Assembly (NCBI GenBank): GCA_947044405.1 | Contig: CAMRHE010000156.1 | Location: forward strand, 911,001 to 975,000 | Length of the DNA: 64,000 bases | Reading direction: 5' to 3' | Source of the DNA: Leptodactylus fallax | Taxonomy: Eukaryota > Chordata > Amphibia > Anura > Leptodactylidae | Shown: one piece after another, positions 21,762 to 33,611 of the stretch | Layout: the number at the start of each line of letters is the position of its first letter | Numbering within the stretch: the stretch's first letter is position 1 | Translations under genes and position numbers: made by a program | The notes under the pieces: model-generated | The model's input: the letters and a program-made list of their open reading frames with translations, nothing else | Databases searched by the model: none | Told to the model about the DNA's origin: nothing

Positions 21762-23376
21762 CAGTGGGGAAAAAAAGTATTTAGTAAGCCACCAATTGAG
21801 CAAGTTCTCCCACTTAAAAAGATGAGAGAGGCTTGTAATTGACATCATAGGTAGACCTTAACTATGAGAGACAAAATGAGAAAACATATCTAGAAAATCA
21901 CATTGTCTGATTTTTAAAGAATTTATTTGCAAATTATGGTGGAAAATAAGTATTTGGTCAATGACAAAATTTCATCTCAATACTTATATATTATAAGTTA
22001 TATATCCTTTGTTGGCAATGACAGAGGTCAAATGTTTTCTGTAAGTCTTCACAAGGTTGGCACACACTGTTGCTGGTATGTTGGCCCATTCCTCCATGCA
22101 GATCTCCTCTAGAGCAGTGATGTTTTGGGGCTGTCACTGGGCAACACGGACTTTCAACTCCCTCCAAAGGTTTTCTATGGGGTTGAGATCTGGAGACTGG
22201 CTAGGCCACTCCAGGACCTTGAAATGCTTCTTACGAAGCCAATCCTTCGTTGCCCTGGCGGTGTGCTTGGGATCATTGTCATGCTGAAAGACCCAGCCAT
22301 GTTTCATCTTCAATGCCCTTGCTGATGGAAGGAGGTTTGCACTCAAAATCTCACGATACAGGGCTCCATTCATTCTTTCATGTACACTGATCAGTCGTCC
22401 TGGTCCCTTTGCAGAGAAACAGCCCCAAAGCATGATGTTGCCACCCCCATGTTTCACAGTAGGTATGGTGTTCTTTGGATGCAACTCAGCATTCACTCTC
22501 CTCCAAACACGACGAGTTGTGTTTCTATCAAACAGTTCTACTTTGGTTTCATCTGACCATATGACATTCTCCCAATACTCTTCTGGAACATCCAAATGCT
22601 CTCTAGCAAACTTCAGACGGGCCCGGATATGTACTGGCTTAAGCAGGTGGACACGTCTGGCACTGCAGGAGCTGAGTCCCTGGCGGTGTAGTGTGTTACT
22701 AACAGTAGCCTTTGTTATGTTAGTCCCAGCTTCCTGCAGGTCATTCACTAGGTCCACCCGTGTGGTTCTGGGATTTTTGCTCACCGTTCTTGTGATCATT
22801 TTGACCCCAAGGGGTGAGATCTTGCATGGAGCCCCTGATCAAGGGAAATTATCAGTGGTCTTGTATGTCTTCCATTTTCTAATTATTGCTCCCACAGTTG
22901 ATTTCTTCACACCAAGCTGCTTGCCTATTGCAGATTCAGTCTTCCCAGCCTGGTGCAGGTCTACAATATTGTTTCTGGTGTCCTTCCACATCTCTTTGGT
23001 CTTCACCATAGTGGAGTTTGGAGTGTGACTGTTTGAGGTTGTGGATTGGTGTCTTTTATACTGATAACAATGTCAAACAGGTGCCATTACTACAGGTAAT
23101 GAGTGGAGGACAGAGGAGCCTCTTAAAGAAGAAGTTACAGGTCTGTGAGAGCCTGAACACTTGCTTGTTTATAGGTGACCAAATACTTATTTTCCCCCAT
23201 AATTTGCAAATAAATTCTTAAAAAATCAGACAATGTGATTTTCTAAATATGTTTTCTCATTTTGTCTCTTATAGTTGAGGTCTACCTATGATGTCAATTA
23301 CAGGCCTCTCTCATCTTTTTAAGTGGGAGAACTTGCGCAATTGGTGGATGACTAAATACTTTTTTTTTCCTCACTG
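21762..23376 (-). mobile_element. Tc1-like element inside CR1 copy B
   Basis: TA flanks at 21760-21761 and 23377-23378. Inverted ends start CAGTGGGGAAAAAAAGTATTTAG and end CTAAATACTTTTTTTTTCCTCACTG, sharing the inner block GCAAGTTCTCCCACTTAAAAA. Length 1615 bp, full size for Tc1. Confidence 0.96.
21984..23009 (-). pseudogene. Tc1 transposase, full frame with two CGA-type nonsense codons
   Basis: A 341-codon frame from the ATG at 23007-23009 to the TAA at 21984-21986 with no frameshift. The N-terminal paired-like region ([17 protein letters not shown]) is followed by the DDE domain: [33 protein letters not shown]. Only two internal stops exist, TGA at 22839-22841 (codon 57) and TGA at 22134-22136 (codon 292). 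Both stand where related transposases usually have Arg (PRSG, AQRQP), so each is one C-to-T change from CGA. One of the least damaged transposases of the window. Confidence 0.92.
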
Positions 23377-23378
23377 TA

Positions 23379-23825
23379 ATTTATTAAATACATAATAAAA
23401 AAAATAATACAAGAATATGAAAGAGACAAAGGAATATATCCACATAGAATCATTAAGTGGTATTAGGAGTACATAATAAATTGTCACAAAAAGTTGACAA
23501 AATCACCAATTATAGCAACACATAAAGGGATCAAAAACAATGTATAATACCAATAATGTTAGGAGCTAAAAGGTTCCAATACAAAGCAAAAAATATCTAC
23601 CATAGAGAATGCATACAAGTGTGCAGAATAATTACCAGTCTAATTATATAAGGAGAAACATTTCTCAAATATGGAAGTGCACTGACTATACAGAACAGAA
23701 ATAAATGGTCCCAAAAGAAAGAGTAGGCCCTGAATGTGTGCACAACAATCTCATCATCTTACCACATACCACGTAAAGAAACGCACTGCCAACATAACAA
23801 GTTTTCTTGTACACACTATAAAAAT
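23379..23825. other. Unrecognised A-rich stretch between CR1 endonuclease and RT
   Basis: About 450 bases of AT-rich sequence right after the Tc1, starting TTTATTAAATACATAATAAAA. It does not read as CR1 coding sequence in any frame I could follow and resembles no other element here. It may be another small insertion or replacement. Confidence 0.4.
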
Positions 23826-23829
23826 GTTC

Positions 23830-26621
23830 AGTAGAGGGGGAATAAAAACACTAAACTTCAGGAAGGCCAATTTTAACCAGCTGAGAGAGGAGCTTAGCAG
23901 CATAAACTGGGACAAAGTCCTCAAAGTGACCAGAACACAAACAAGATGGGATATTTTCAAAAGCCTTCTAAATAGGAACACTAAAAAAACATATCCCTTA
24001 TGGGAATAAGCGGGCCAGAAATCATAGAAAACCAATATGGTTAACTAAAATGGTAAGGAGTGCAATCAGGAATAAAAAGGAAGCATTTAAAGTGCTAAAA
24101 AAAGAAAGTAGTGACACAGCATTAAAAAACTATAAAGAGAAAAATAAATTGTGTAAAAGACAAATAAAGGAGGTGAAGATCGAGGCTGAGAGAAAAATTG
24201 CCAAGGAAAGTAAAAATAATCCAAAATTATTCTTCAATTACATAAATAACAAGAGAATAAAAACTGACAATGTGGGCCCTCTCAAAAATAATCTGGATGT
24301 AATGGTGGAGGAGGATGAGGAAAAAGCACAACTATTAAATGCCTTCTTCTCTACGGTGTTTACACTAGAAAATCCAATGGCCAGTAACATGATTAGGGGT
24401 AATGTTAACTCTCCATTAAATGTCACCTGTTTAACCCAGGAGGAGGTGCTTTGCCATCTTCAAAACACTAAAATAAAGAAATTGCCAGGTCCAGATGGCA
24501 TACACCCCCCGAGTTCTGAGGGAATTATGCACAGTGATAAACAGACCCTTATATCTAATATTTAAGGATTCAGTAATGACTGGGTCTGTTCCACTTGATT
24601 GGCGCATAGCAAATGTGGTGCCAATTTTTAAAAAAAGGGGTCTAAAAGTGAGCCTTAAAACTATAGGCCAGTAAGTTTGACTTCTGTGGTGGGTAAGGTA
24701 TTTGAGAGCTTTCTAAGAGATGCTATCCTGGAGTACCTCAATGTAAATAATCTTATAACACCCAATCAGCATGTGTTTATGAGGAATCGGTCCTGTCAGA
24801 CTAATCTGATCAGCTTCTATGAAGAGGTCAGTTCAAGACTGGACATGGGTAATGCAGTGGACGTGGTGTATTTGGACTTTTCAAAGGCTTTTGATACTGT
24901 ACCACATAAAAGGTTGGTATGCAAAATGAGAATGTTGGGACTGGGGGAAAACATATGCATTTGGGTTCGCAACTGGCTCACTGATAGTCTCACAGTGGGT
25001 TCTACACCATTCCCTATTACTTCATATCTCACAGAAAATAAATGGTTTCAAACGATAAAACTTAACTTTTAATATCTTAAAATAAAAAATACAAAGGACG
25101 TCCACTAGTCTACTAAAAGACAGATCTATGTTGTTTTTGCAACATAGGTGTTTATTGAGCATAAGGGTCAGAATATTGTGGTTTCCCTTATGGTTACAAT
25201 ATTTTAATGACAGGAAATGAAGTTACTGTGACCTGTACCTAGACTACTGACTTATGTACATACTACAGACTATGGTTGTGGAGGTACATCATGGCTGTGT
25301 GGGAGTCTAGTCAGTGATGCTTTACAAATTGAGTGTGGGGACCAGGTGTTTGGGTTTTCCTAGCACTAAGAGCAACTGACATAATACTGACCTGTTGCAT
25401 GATGCAGTCGTGATACCACAACCTTAGTCTAAGGGTGGTGAAAGTATCTAATTACACCCTAGGTCCAATGGAAAGTTGGAGAGTGTGAATACTGTCTAAC
25501 ATTTAAACCCTGAATAAACTCTGAATAGGCAGGCACAGACCACATTGATCTGTCTTTTAGTAGACTAGTGGACGTCCTTTGTATTTTTTATTTTAAGATA
25601 TTAAAAGTTAAGTTTTATTGTTTGAAACCATTTATTTTCTGTGAGATATGGCTCACTGATAGGTAACAGAGGGTGCTTAAAAATGGTAAATATGGTGTCT
25701 GGGTCACAGTCACCAGTCACCAGTGGGGAGCCACAGGGTTCAGTATTGGGCTCTCTCCTGTTTAATATCTTTATTAATGACCTGGTAGACGGTTTGCAAA
25801 GCAGGGTGTCCATATTTGCAGATGATACTAAACTTTGTAAGGTAATCAAAAATGAGGAGGATAATAGAATATTACAAGGGGATCTAAGGAAGCTGGAAGC
25901 ATGGGCCGAGACTTGGCAAATGAAGTTTAATATTGACAAATGTAAGGTTATACATTTTGGACGACGAAATAAAATGTATGATTATGTACTTAATAGTAAA
26001 TTACTGGGTAAGACTGCCAATGAAAAAGACTTGGGGATTGTGGTGGACAGTAAGCTTACCTTTAGTGACCAGTGCCAGGCAGCTGCTGCCAAGGCAAATA
26101 AAATTATGGGATGCATCAAAAGAGGAATAGATTCTCATGACAAGAACATAGTTATGCCTCTATACAAATCACTGGTACGGCCACACTTAGACTATTGTGC
26201 ACAATTCTGGGCCCCAGTATACAAGAAAGACATAATCGAACTATAAAGAGTGCAAAGAAGAGCAACCAAAATTATTAGGGGAATGGGTGGATTGGAGTAC
26301 AACGATAGATTAACAAATTTGGGGTTATTCAGTTTGGAGAAAAGGCGTCTACGGGGAGATCTAATAACAATGTACAAATACATGAAGGGACAGCACAAAG
26401 AACTTTCTAATGATCTTTTTACCCCTAGGCCAGTGACAGTGACAAGGGGATATCCTCTACAACTGGAGGAGAGAAAGTTTCACCAGCAACATAGAAGAGG
26501 ATTCTTTACAGTAAGAACAGCGAGGCTATGGAACTCTCTGCCCCAGGAAGTGGTGATGGTGGATTCATTGAACAAGTTCAAAGAACTCGAACAGAACAAC
26601 ATTTCGGGTTATGGGTTCTAG
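23830..26621 (+). pseudogene. CR1 reverse transcriptase, split and frameshifted
   Basis: C-terminal part of CR1 ORF2. The linker reads NFRKANFNQLREEL and DNVGPLKNNLDVMVEEDEEK (23830-24565). RT blocks are [22 protein letters not shown] (24677-25000), then after the foldback insertion [17 protein letters not shown] and the catalytic IFADDTKL (25641-26246). A TAA at 26244-26246 replaces a Glu or Gln codon present in copy A (IELERVQ). The end LEQNN..GYGF at 26621 matches copy A, except for a small deletion (KESLDAF is missing). Confidence 0.9.
24988..25648. mobile_element. Foldback insertion with 104-bp inverted arms and 14-bp target duplication
   Basis: Inserted in CR1 copy B. The 14-mer TGGCTCACTGATAG flanks it (24974-24987 and 25649-25662). 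Arms 25023-25126 and 25547-25650 are reverse complements, nearly perfect, with GACGTCCACTAGTCTACTAAAAG near the inner ends. The left arm starts 35 bases inside the element. The 420-base loop is not recognisable. Long target duplications point to target-primed copying (PLE- or LINE-like) rather than a cut-and-paste MITE; I infer a PLE-type origin but see no RT. Confidence 0.7.
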
Positions 26622-26846
26622 ATTTTAAGGGCACGTTGATGCAGGGTTTTATACTGATTGCCAGATTGGAGTCAGGAAGGAATTTTTTTCCCATGAAATG
26701 GGGAAATTGGCATAAGTCTCATGGGGTTTTTTGCCTTCCTCAGGATCAACACTGTAGGGGACTGTAGGGTTATTAATTTAGACTTGATGGACTGATGTCT
26801 TCATCCAACCTCATCTACTATGTAAATATGTAACTATGTAAAATAG

Positions 26847-27143
26847 AGAAATCGCTATGTCACTTTCCCAGTTTATTGGCATATGCTGCAAAAGGACCCC
26901 AAGGTTGCTGGGGGGTCCATAAGGTGCTAAGAGATTGTATATAGTCTCAGTAACTTCATATTTAATACTATAAGCCTTATACACCACCTAAAACACGGAG
27001 AACCAACCACTATACTGTCATGTGGTTATGATAGCAATTCCCCTATTCAAGGTAAGCTTATTCAGAAATAGCATGGATATGCTGAGACTACAATCGCCTA
27101 AAGAGCCCATTGTGTCATGGCACCTCAGTCCTCAGCAGGACTA
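26847..27143. other. Spacer, nothing recognised
   Basis: About 300 bases between the CR1 tail and the inverted arm. No gene or repeat identified. Confidence 0.5.
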
Positions 27144-27281
27144 ATTCATCCACACAGGTGATATACAACACCCCAGTTTCTATCTATAATTTTGTGACTA
27201 TATAGTCAATTCACTTTGAAACCTTTTTCATATCTATACTAATAAAAATTATATTTTAGATATACTCTTACTGTGACCTTA
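27144..27281. repeat. Right 138-bp inverted arm
   Basis: Reverse complement of 19391-19528. It ends 13 bases before the Tc1 at 27296. Confidence 0.9.
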
Positions 27282-27295
27282 TGACAAGAGGAATA

Positions 27296-28937
27296 CAGTT
27301 GTGCTAAAAAGTTTACATTCCCCGGCAGATTTTTTTGTTTTTTGGCCTTTTGTCAGAGAATATGAATGATAACACAAAAACTTTTTCTCCACTCATGGTT
27401 AGTGGTTGGTTGAAGCCATTTATTGTTAAACTTCTGTTTTCTCTTTTTAAATCATAATGACAACCAAAAACATCAAAATGACACTGTTCAAAAGTTCACA
27501 TACCCTGGTGATTTTGGCCTGATAACATGCCAAGAAGTTGACACAAAGGGGTTTGAAGACTACTAAAGGTAACATCCTCACCTGTGACATGTTTGCTTGT
27601 AATCAGTGTGTGCATAAAAGCTGAGTAAGTTTCTGGAATCCAGACAGACTGTTGCATCTTTCCTCCAGCCACTGACGTTTCTGGATTGTGAGTCATGGGG
27701 AAAGCAAAAGAATTGTCTATGGATTTACGGGAAAAGGTAGTTGAACTGTATAAAACAGGAAATGGATACAAAAAGATATCCAAGGAATTGATAATGCCAG
27801 TCAGCAGTGTTCAAACTGTGATTAACAAATGGAAACTCAAGGGCTCTGTAAAAACCAAACCACGGTCAGGTAGACCAACCAAAATTTCGGCCACAGCTGC
27901 CCGGAAAATTGTTTGGTATGCAAAGAAAAAACCACACATAACATCAGCTGAAATACAGGACTCTCTGAAAACTATCGGTGTGGCTGTTTCAAGATGCAAA
28001 ATAAGGAGGCACTTGAAAAAAAAATGGGCTGCATGGTCGAGTTGCCAGAAGAAAGCCATTACTGCGCAAATGCCACAAAGAATCTCGCCTTCAATATGCC
28101 AAACAGTACAGAGACAAGCCTCAAAACTTCTGGAACAAGGTAATTTGGAGTGATGTGACAAAAATTTAACGTTTTGGCCATATCCATAAACGTTACATTT
28201 GGAGAGGTGTCAACAAGGCCTATGATGAAAGTAATACCATTCCTACTGTAAAGCACGGAGGTGGATCACTGATGATGTGGGGATGTGTGAGCTTCAAAGG
28301 CACAGGAAACTTGGTCAAAGTTGAAGGAAAGATGAATGCAGCATGTTATCAGCAAATACTGGAGGCAAATTTGCACTCATCAGCCAGGAAGCTGCACATG
28401 GGACGTACTTGGACGTTCCAACATGACAATGATCCAAAACACAAGGCCAAGTCAACCTGTCATTGGCTACAGCAGAAGAAAGTGAAGGTTCTTGAGTGGC
28501 CATCTCAGTCTCCTGACCTCAATATCATTGAGCCACTCTGGGGAGATCTCAAACGCACAGTACATGCAAGACAGCCCAGGAATTTACAGGAACTGGAGAC
28601 TTTTTGCCAAGAAGAATGGGCAGTTTTACCATCTGAGAAAATAAAGAGCCTCATCCACAACTACCACAAAAGACTTCAAGCTGTCTTTGATGTTAGATGG
28701 GGCAATACACGGTATTAAGAACTGGGGTATGTGAACTTTTGAACAGGGTCATTTTGATGTTTTTGGTTGTCATTATGATTTAGAAAGAGAAAACACAGAA
28801 GTTTGACAATAAATGGCTTCGACCAACCACTAACCATGAGTGGAGAAAAAGTTTTTGTGTTATCATTCATATTAGCTGAAAAAAGGCCAAAAAAAACAAA
28901 AAATCTGCCAGGGTATGTAAACTTTTTAGCACAACTG
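27296..28937 (+). mobile_element. Tc1-like element, different family
   Basis: TA flanks at 27294-27295 and 28938-28939. Ends start CAGTTGTGCTAAAAAGTTTACA and end TGTAAACTTTTTAGCACAACTG. An inner block (ATGAATGATAACACAAAAAC) is also mirrored, so the inverted repeats reach beyond 150 bp. Length 1642 bp. Confidence 0.95.
27695..28718 (+). pseudogene. Tc1 transposase, multiple lesions
   Basis: Starts at the ATG at 27695 (MGKAKELSMDLREKVVELYK) with a clear helix-turn-helix and a GRP linker (SGRPTKIS). Frameshifts and stops occur around 28030-28170. The first catalytic Asp is in WSDVTK followed by a stop; the second ([11 protein letters not shown]) and the Glu (SPDLNIIEPLWGDL) are intact in the frame 28272-28718, which ends GNTRY. 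The total span is not a multiple of three. Confidence 0.9.
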
Positions 28938-28939
28938 TA

Positions 28940-29585
28940 ACTGCATAATTAGAATAGGCCAGCTACAAAATAGGCCCATTATTAGGCCCCTGGATGTCCA
29001 CGTTAACTTGCACACTGTTACTTTTATCGACATTTCAAGACTATAGAAAAATATTTTATTTCTAGCTCTAGTTGCATAGGCCTCAGTTGATCATTGGATC
29101 ATTCCTTTTTCTTGTAAGTCCTTTTTATCTCCATCAAGAATCTCCTGTCGCTCTCTCATCAGTCTCAAGATGTATAAAAGTACATACACAAAGTAAAATA
29201 ATTGCTTCATTCAGCAGTATACCATCTGTTACAGTGTGGTTTAGTCTGAATACATAATTTACACTTAAAAATGAGCCAGAGAGTTTTTCTTTGCACTATA
29301 TTTCCCATTCTTATATATTTTTATATCTACCACTCCTATTTCTTCCCATCTATTCTTAATCAGCCATATTAGCACAGGGAATCTGCACTTTTATTCAGTT
29401 ACATCAACTTTCTACTGTTCAAGAATGGGTTTGAATTGAGTCAACAATTGGCCACAAAATGGCATAGATAAGAGAGGTTATTTAAGGTATCAGGAAAAAA
29501 GCACTAAATAATTGTTGCATTGTTTTTAACTATTTTGCAACTTGTAAAACATTGAAACATGGAAGAAAGATTAGTGAAAGTGAAC
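28940..29585. other. Spacer, nothing recognised
   Basis: About 650 bases of AT-rich sequence. Short open frames only, no motif recognised. Confidence 0.5.
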
Positions 29586-29599
29586 AAAAAGGCTGAAGG
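29586..29599. repeat. 14-bp target-site duplication, left copy
   Basis: AAAAAGGCTGAAGG here and at 30497-30510 flanks the L1 fragment 29600-30496. Confidence 0.9.
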
Positions 29600-30496
29600 T
29601 ATCCTGGGAAAGGGACCTTATTATCACCTTAACTCATGCTCAATGAACTGACTGCTGCATGTCCGTTTGTAAAGAAAGTTGGCTGGTCACCCTTATGGAG
29701 CCTTCTTTGAAAATCCTCCATATAACTTATCTGGTCTATCATAGATTGCACAGCTTCTATCCCATGGTTTCACCCCTCTGATTTAGGGGTTGTAATGCCT
29801 TGGGCACTACTTTGTATATTTGGTGAGCCTGCCCTCTGGCCCATCGCCTTTGGATAACTATTCACAGAATGGTGCAACGCCTTTTTGGACAGCCGTTTCC
29901 ATAATTTTCCCCAACTTTTCTTCTTAGCCTTCAACCTACTACCCTATACTATTCACAGTATAAATTACTTCTGTACATTCTGATGGCTGCACAAATCCAT
30001 ATACTGTAGCTTTTAACTGGAAATAGCCATGTCTCTCGATAACTGAAGTTATGCGACAAGTCAACACAATAATGCTCCATGAAAAGATTAATGCTACCAT
30101 CTCTGACACCCACCCACTCTGTGACATTGTTTGGGCACTCTGGATTAAAAGGTCCAATGTCCAATGATTCGCTCATAGGACTAGGTGGAGTACTCATACC
30201 CCTTCTCCTAGGCAGGAGTCCCTTTCCCCCTTACCCTCAGGTTTAGGCACTGTTGCACTACTCATCCCACCCTCTTCCCCACTATGTTTGCCTTTGGCTC
30301 TTTTGCCTTTTTACTCTTTTTTATTTTTCAGGTGTGCAGACCTTCGATTCCAATTTACTTCATTGTACTATTTTATTATTTTGTATTTATTTTACATTGT
30401 TTATTTTAGTCTGCTACTTGAACAGCTCTTGTGAATGTTTTTTTATTTACTTTTGTGTTTTGTCTTTGCATTCATTCAATAAATACTTTTGAAACT
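29600..30496 (+). mobile_element. L1 (Tx1 type), 5'-truncated 3' end
   Basis: A plus-strand L1 fragment. Its translation shows the C-terminal L1 region CNALGTTLYIWWACPLARRLW around 29790-29850 (the CCHC/IWW block, first Cys pair partly lost), then a T-rich 3' UTR and the tail CATTCATTCAATAAATACTTTTGAAACT. A perfect 14-bp target duplication frames it, the signature of target-primed insertion of a truncated LINE. Many stops. Confidence 0.88.
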
Positions 30497-30510
30497 AAAA
30501 AGGCTGAAGG

Positions 30511-31195
30511 CAGTTGGGTTAATTATTATAAAGATATTTAGGGAATTTATTATAACTGGTGTTGTGTATGCCAGTCTTAATTAAGTCCCTGGCTGGCAAA
30601 AGATGTGCCTGTATTACTAACCAGCTCTGGCCACATAATAATTCAGGCGCACTACCACGCACCAGAATTGAAATCTACACCAGTCAAATATTGAGCCAGG
30701 CACAAGAAAGGACTGTGCACAAAGGTGCGCCACATTTACACCCATCTATGCCAGAAGACTGGAGTACATGGATTAGTAAATTCTCACAATGTTCATTCTA
30801 TTACATATTGTCTTATATCACTGGAAGATATTATTTTTCATTTATTCTGTATTTGGGAATTTAGTTTGACACCTGATGATCCATAAATCCCAATAATCTA
30901 GAATAGGACTAAAATAGTGGCATGCCAGTATATAATATGAATGATATTCTGGCACATCTGCTGCATTGGGTTGTCATCGGGTACTCTGCTGGTCACAAAT
31001 AATTGTGGGTACAATATACTGTACAATTATGATATAATTGTATATATTTTGAAAATAAATAAGCTACATACTAATACACAATTCACCCATACATTTATTT
31101 CTGATTCTGGCACAAGTTAAAGAAAGTACCCGGCATTCCTGGGTATGGTGTGGGTCCAAGGGATTCCAATTAAGTCAGAAAGATCTCCTAGAAGT
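30511..31195. other. Spacer, nothing recognised
   Basis: About 690 bases, AT-rich. No gene or known repeat identified. Confidence 0.5.
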
Positions 31196-31199
31196 ATTA

Positions 31200-32303
31200 A
31201 CCCTTTTCCAACATCGGGTATTTAATTATATCGGGTATTTAAATATAACGGCCACTCGGGATCTGATCGGCCGCCATAGCCGCCAGGTTTCTGCTATATT
31301 GTACAGCAGAGACCTGGCACTAATACCTGCAATCAGTGCCAGCACTGATCGCGGGCATTAACCCCTCCGGCGCCTCGGTCAAGGCTGGGGGCCGGCATCC
31401 CATTGGCATTACAGCCGGGAGCCTATTGAAGGCTTGTCTGCCATTCATTTGTATGGCAGGCTGCTTTATGTAGCCTGTCATACACATACCGATATTTTGC
31501 AATGCATTAGCATTGTAATACATTGCATTAGTGATCAGAGCCTCTGGGGTTCAAAACCCCTAGGGGGTCTAATAAATGCAAAAAAAAAAAAAAAAAAAAA
31601 GAAAGAAATATATATAGGATAAAGGATTAAAAATTCAAATCACCCCCCTTTCCTTAGAACACATATAAAAGTACTTAAATACTGTGAAAAACATACACAT
31701 TAGGTATCCCTGTGTCTGCAAACACCCGGTCTACAAATCTATAAAAATATTTTTCCTGTACGGTAAACACCGTAGCAGGGAAAAAAATCTAAAGTGCCAA
31801 ACCACGTTTTTTTCACTGTTTCACCTACTGTATAATAAAAATTTGAATTAAAAGTGATCAAAGCAATAGCAATTCCCCAAAATGGTATAACTAAAAAGTA
31901 CACCTGGCCCTGCAAAAAAAGATGCCCTATGCTTCCCCATACACAGAAGTATAAAGTTACAAGTGTCAGAATATGGCAACTTTTAGAAAAGTTTTAGATT
32001 TTTGTTAAAATGTAAATAAGGGGTTAAAATGTAAATAAAACCATATGCATTTGGTATCCCTGGAATCGTACCAAAACATAGAATACAGATGACATGTCAT
32101 TTTGGTTGAAGTGTGAACACCGTAAAAATGAAGCCCATATGTACTTTTTCTTCAAATCCACCCCATTCTGAATTTTTTTCCAGCTTCCCAGTACATTGTA
32201 CAGAATAATCTAGAGTCAAAAACAAAAAATGAAAAAATGACAAAGTTCAATTTTCCACTGGTGTAATGCTGGTCATATTTGTGGTAATATTATAGCCGCA
32301 ACA
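31200..32303. repeat. Non-coding DNA-transposon-like repeat
   Basis: A GC-richer first half (CGGCCACTCGGGATC, ACCTGGCACTAATACC) is followed by an A-run (31580-31600) and by phrases such as TTAGGTATCCCTGTGTCTGC and TTTGGTATCCCTGGAATCGTACC, which I associate with frog TTAA-type non-autonomous elements. Clear termini were not found. No coding sense. Confidence 0.5.
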
Positions 32304-32319
32304 TAATGCAGTCATTATT

Positions 32320-33270
32320 ATGGAGAATTGCCATAGATTCCAGCTCATTTCCGCCCGGGATCTGTCAGTCACTCATTCCTCTCATCACACTTCCTTAAGA
32401 CCTGGGATTTGGTGTGCTCTGGTGGGAGAGTGGCTAGAGTTCCTGGCCCCCTTAGTCCTCTTTTTTGCAATCATATGTTTCCCCCAGGTTGATCCGCAGA
32501 TAGATTTCTTTGTTGGCAATGACGTTAGACTTAGGCAAGTCGCTGGGGATCCGCATCTTCTTTCGTTGGCCCAGCTGCACGCTTCCTATCTGGACCTTCA
32601 TTTATCCTGGCTGGAGTACAGTCAACTTACGGCCTTTCTGCGGAAATTCTCTTTGCCCCCTCTTCTTTCGTCTACCTGGAGTCCGTCCTATAACACACTG
32701 ACTCTTCCCCGCGTGTGCTCTCGGTTCTTTATAGTATTCTTATCCGAGACGCGTCTCCTGGGTCCCCCCTCTTATACGGGCCCCTGGGTGTCAGACCTTC
32801 CCACGAGTCTTTCCCCTATCGACTGGGATAGGTCTTTCCTGTTCGCACATAAGCTCCCGTTGCCTTGCAGTACGCAAGAAAAGAACTTCAAGATTCTGTC
32901 TTGCTGGTACCGGTGTCCTGACTTCCTCCACAGAATCTATCCTGCTGTGACTGACTGGTGTTGGCGCTATATCATATCTGGTGGGAGTGTGATGTACTTA
33001 GGGCCTTCTGGGATGCTGTGTTTGCTCTGTGTTTGCACCATCGCTGCAACTCCCCAACTGGCCCTTCTTTCGGTTATTCCTGGCAGGATTTCTGAAGTAA
33101 AGAAGGATCTTCAGCGACACTTTCTCACGGCTGCAAGAGCCGTCATTCCCAGGCATTGGCGAAGCACTGTTGCGCCCTCCTTGGTTGAATTTCTCCAGGA
33201 GCTTCTCCTTATAAGGAGAATGGAGGCCCTAGTGGGGGAGTGGCAGCGATGGTGCGACCTCACACCTTAG
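32320..33270 (+). pseudogene. L1 ORF2 C-terminal part
   Basis: An open frame of 316 codons matching the C-terminal third of Tx1-type L1 ORF2. LSLAQLHASYLDLHLSWLEY and VKKDLQRHFLTAARAVIPRH correspond closely to SLAQLQAFHPNLRLSWLEY and VKKDLLRHFLTAARTVIPRH of the L1 at 58478-64000. The CCHC block (from WCWR) is damaged: a short deletion and frame change turns the expected CWRC..HIWW..C into other residues, yet the frame recovers. No RT domain, so non-functional. Confidence 0.85.
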
Positions 33271-33340
33271 TATACAGAGCAAACACAGCATCCCAGAAGG
33301 CCCTAAGTACATCACACTCCCACCAGATATGATATAGGGT
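32968..33340. repeat. Inverted duplication within L1 copy B
   Basis: About 63 bases (ATATCATATCTGGTGGGAG .. TGTTTGCTCTGT) at 32968-33030 are repeated as a near-perfect reverse complement at 33272-33340. Read on the minus strand, 33275-33385 keeps the undamaged CCHC block (GTLYHIWWECDVLRAFWDAV), so the inverted piece comes from a better L1 copy than the one around it. Confidence 0.8.
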
Positions 33341-33611
33341 ACCTTTTCTGATTTCTGATTGCAGCTTACAGTGTGTGCCCCCTTTGTCTGTTTGTTCGTC
33401 CCCCATTTCCTTGAAGATGTTGTTCTTACGGTCCCAAATAAATGGGCCTTTTGTTTCTCTTTTTAATATACTGTGTTTTGAAGGATCCTTCCCACCCCAG
33501 CCTCCTGTTTACAGGTGAGGCCTGCGTGCCTTCGCACCTTTCGTTCAGTCATGTTGTTCTTGTTCCCTCTTTGTTATATTTGAAAAATCTTTAATAAACT
33601 TTGATTAAACA

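Larger units (their letters stand above)
19690..26842 (+). mobile_element. CR1-type LINE (copy B), near full length, with two insertions
   Basis: A plus-strand CR1 with a 5' UTR (from about 19690, boundary uncertain; repeated AAGTGTG-TT units), ORF1 (19889-20814), ORF2 endonuclease (about 20990-21741), reverse transcriptase (23830-26621) and a 3' UTR ending in ATGTAAATATGTAACTATGTAA at 26842. It is interrupted by a Tc1 (21762-23376), an unrecognised A-rich stretch (23379-23825) and a foldback insertion (24988-25648). Confidence 0.9.
32320..33611 (+). mobile_element. L1 (Tx1 type) copy B, 5'-truncated 3' end
   Basis: A plus-strand 3' part of the same L1 subfamily as 58478-64000. It ends in a 3' UTR with the tail CTTTAATAAACTTTGATTAAAC. 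Inside it, 32968-33030 is repeated in reverse complement at 33272-33340. Confidence 0.88.

Noticed and set aside
31434..31622. 62-codon ORF ending in poly-Lys
   Set aside because: The Lys run is the A-run at 31580-31600 of a non-coding repeat.
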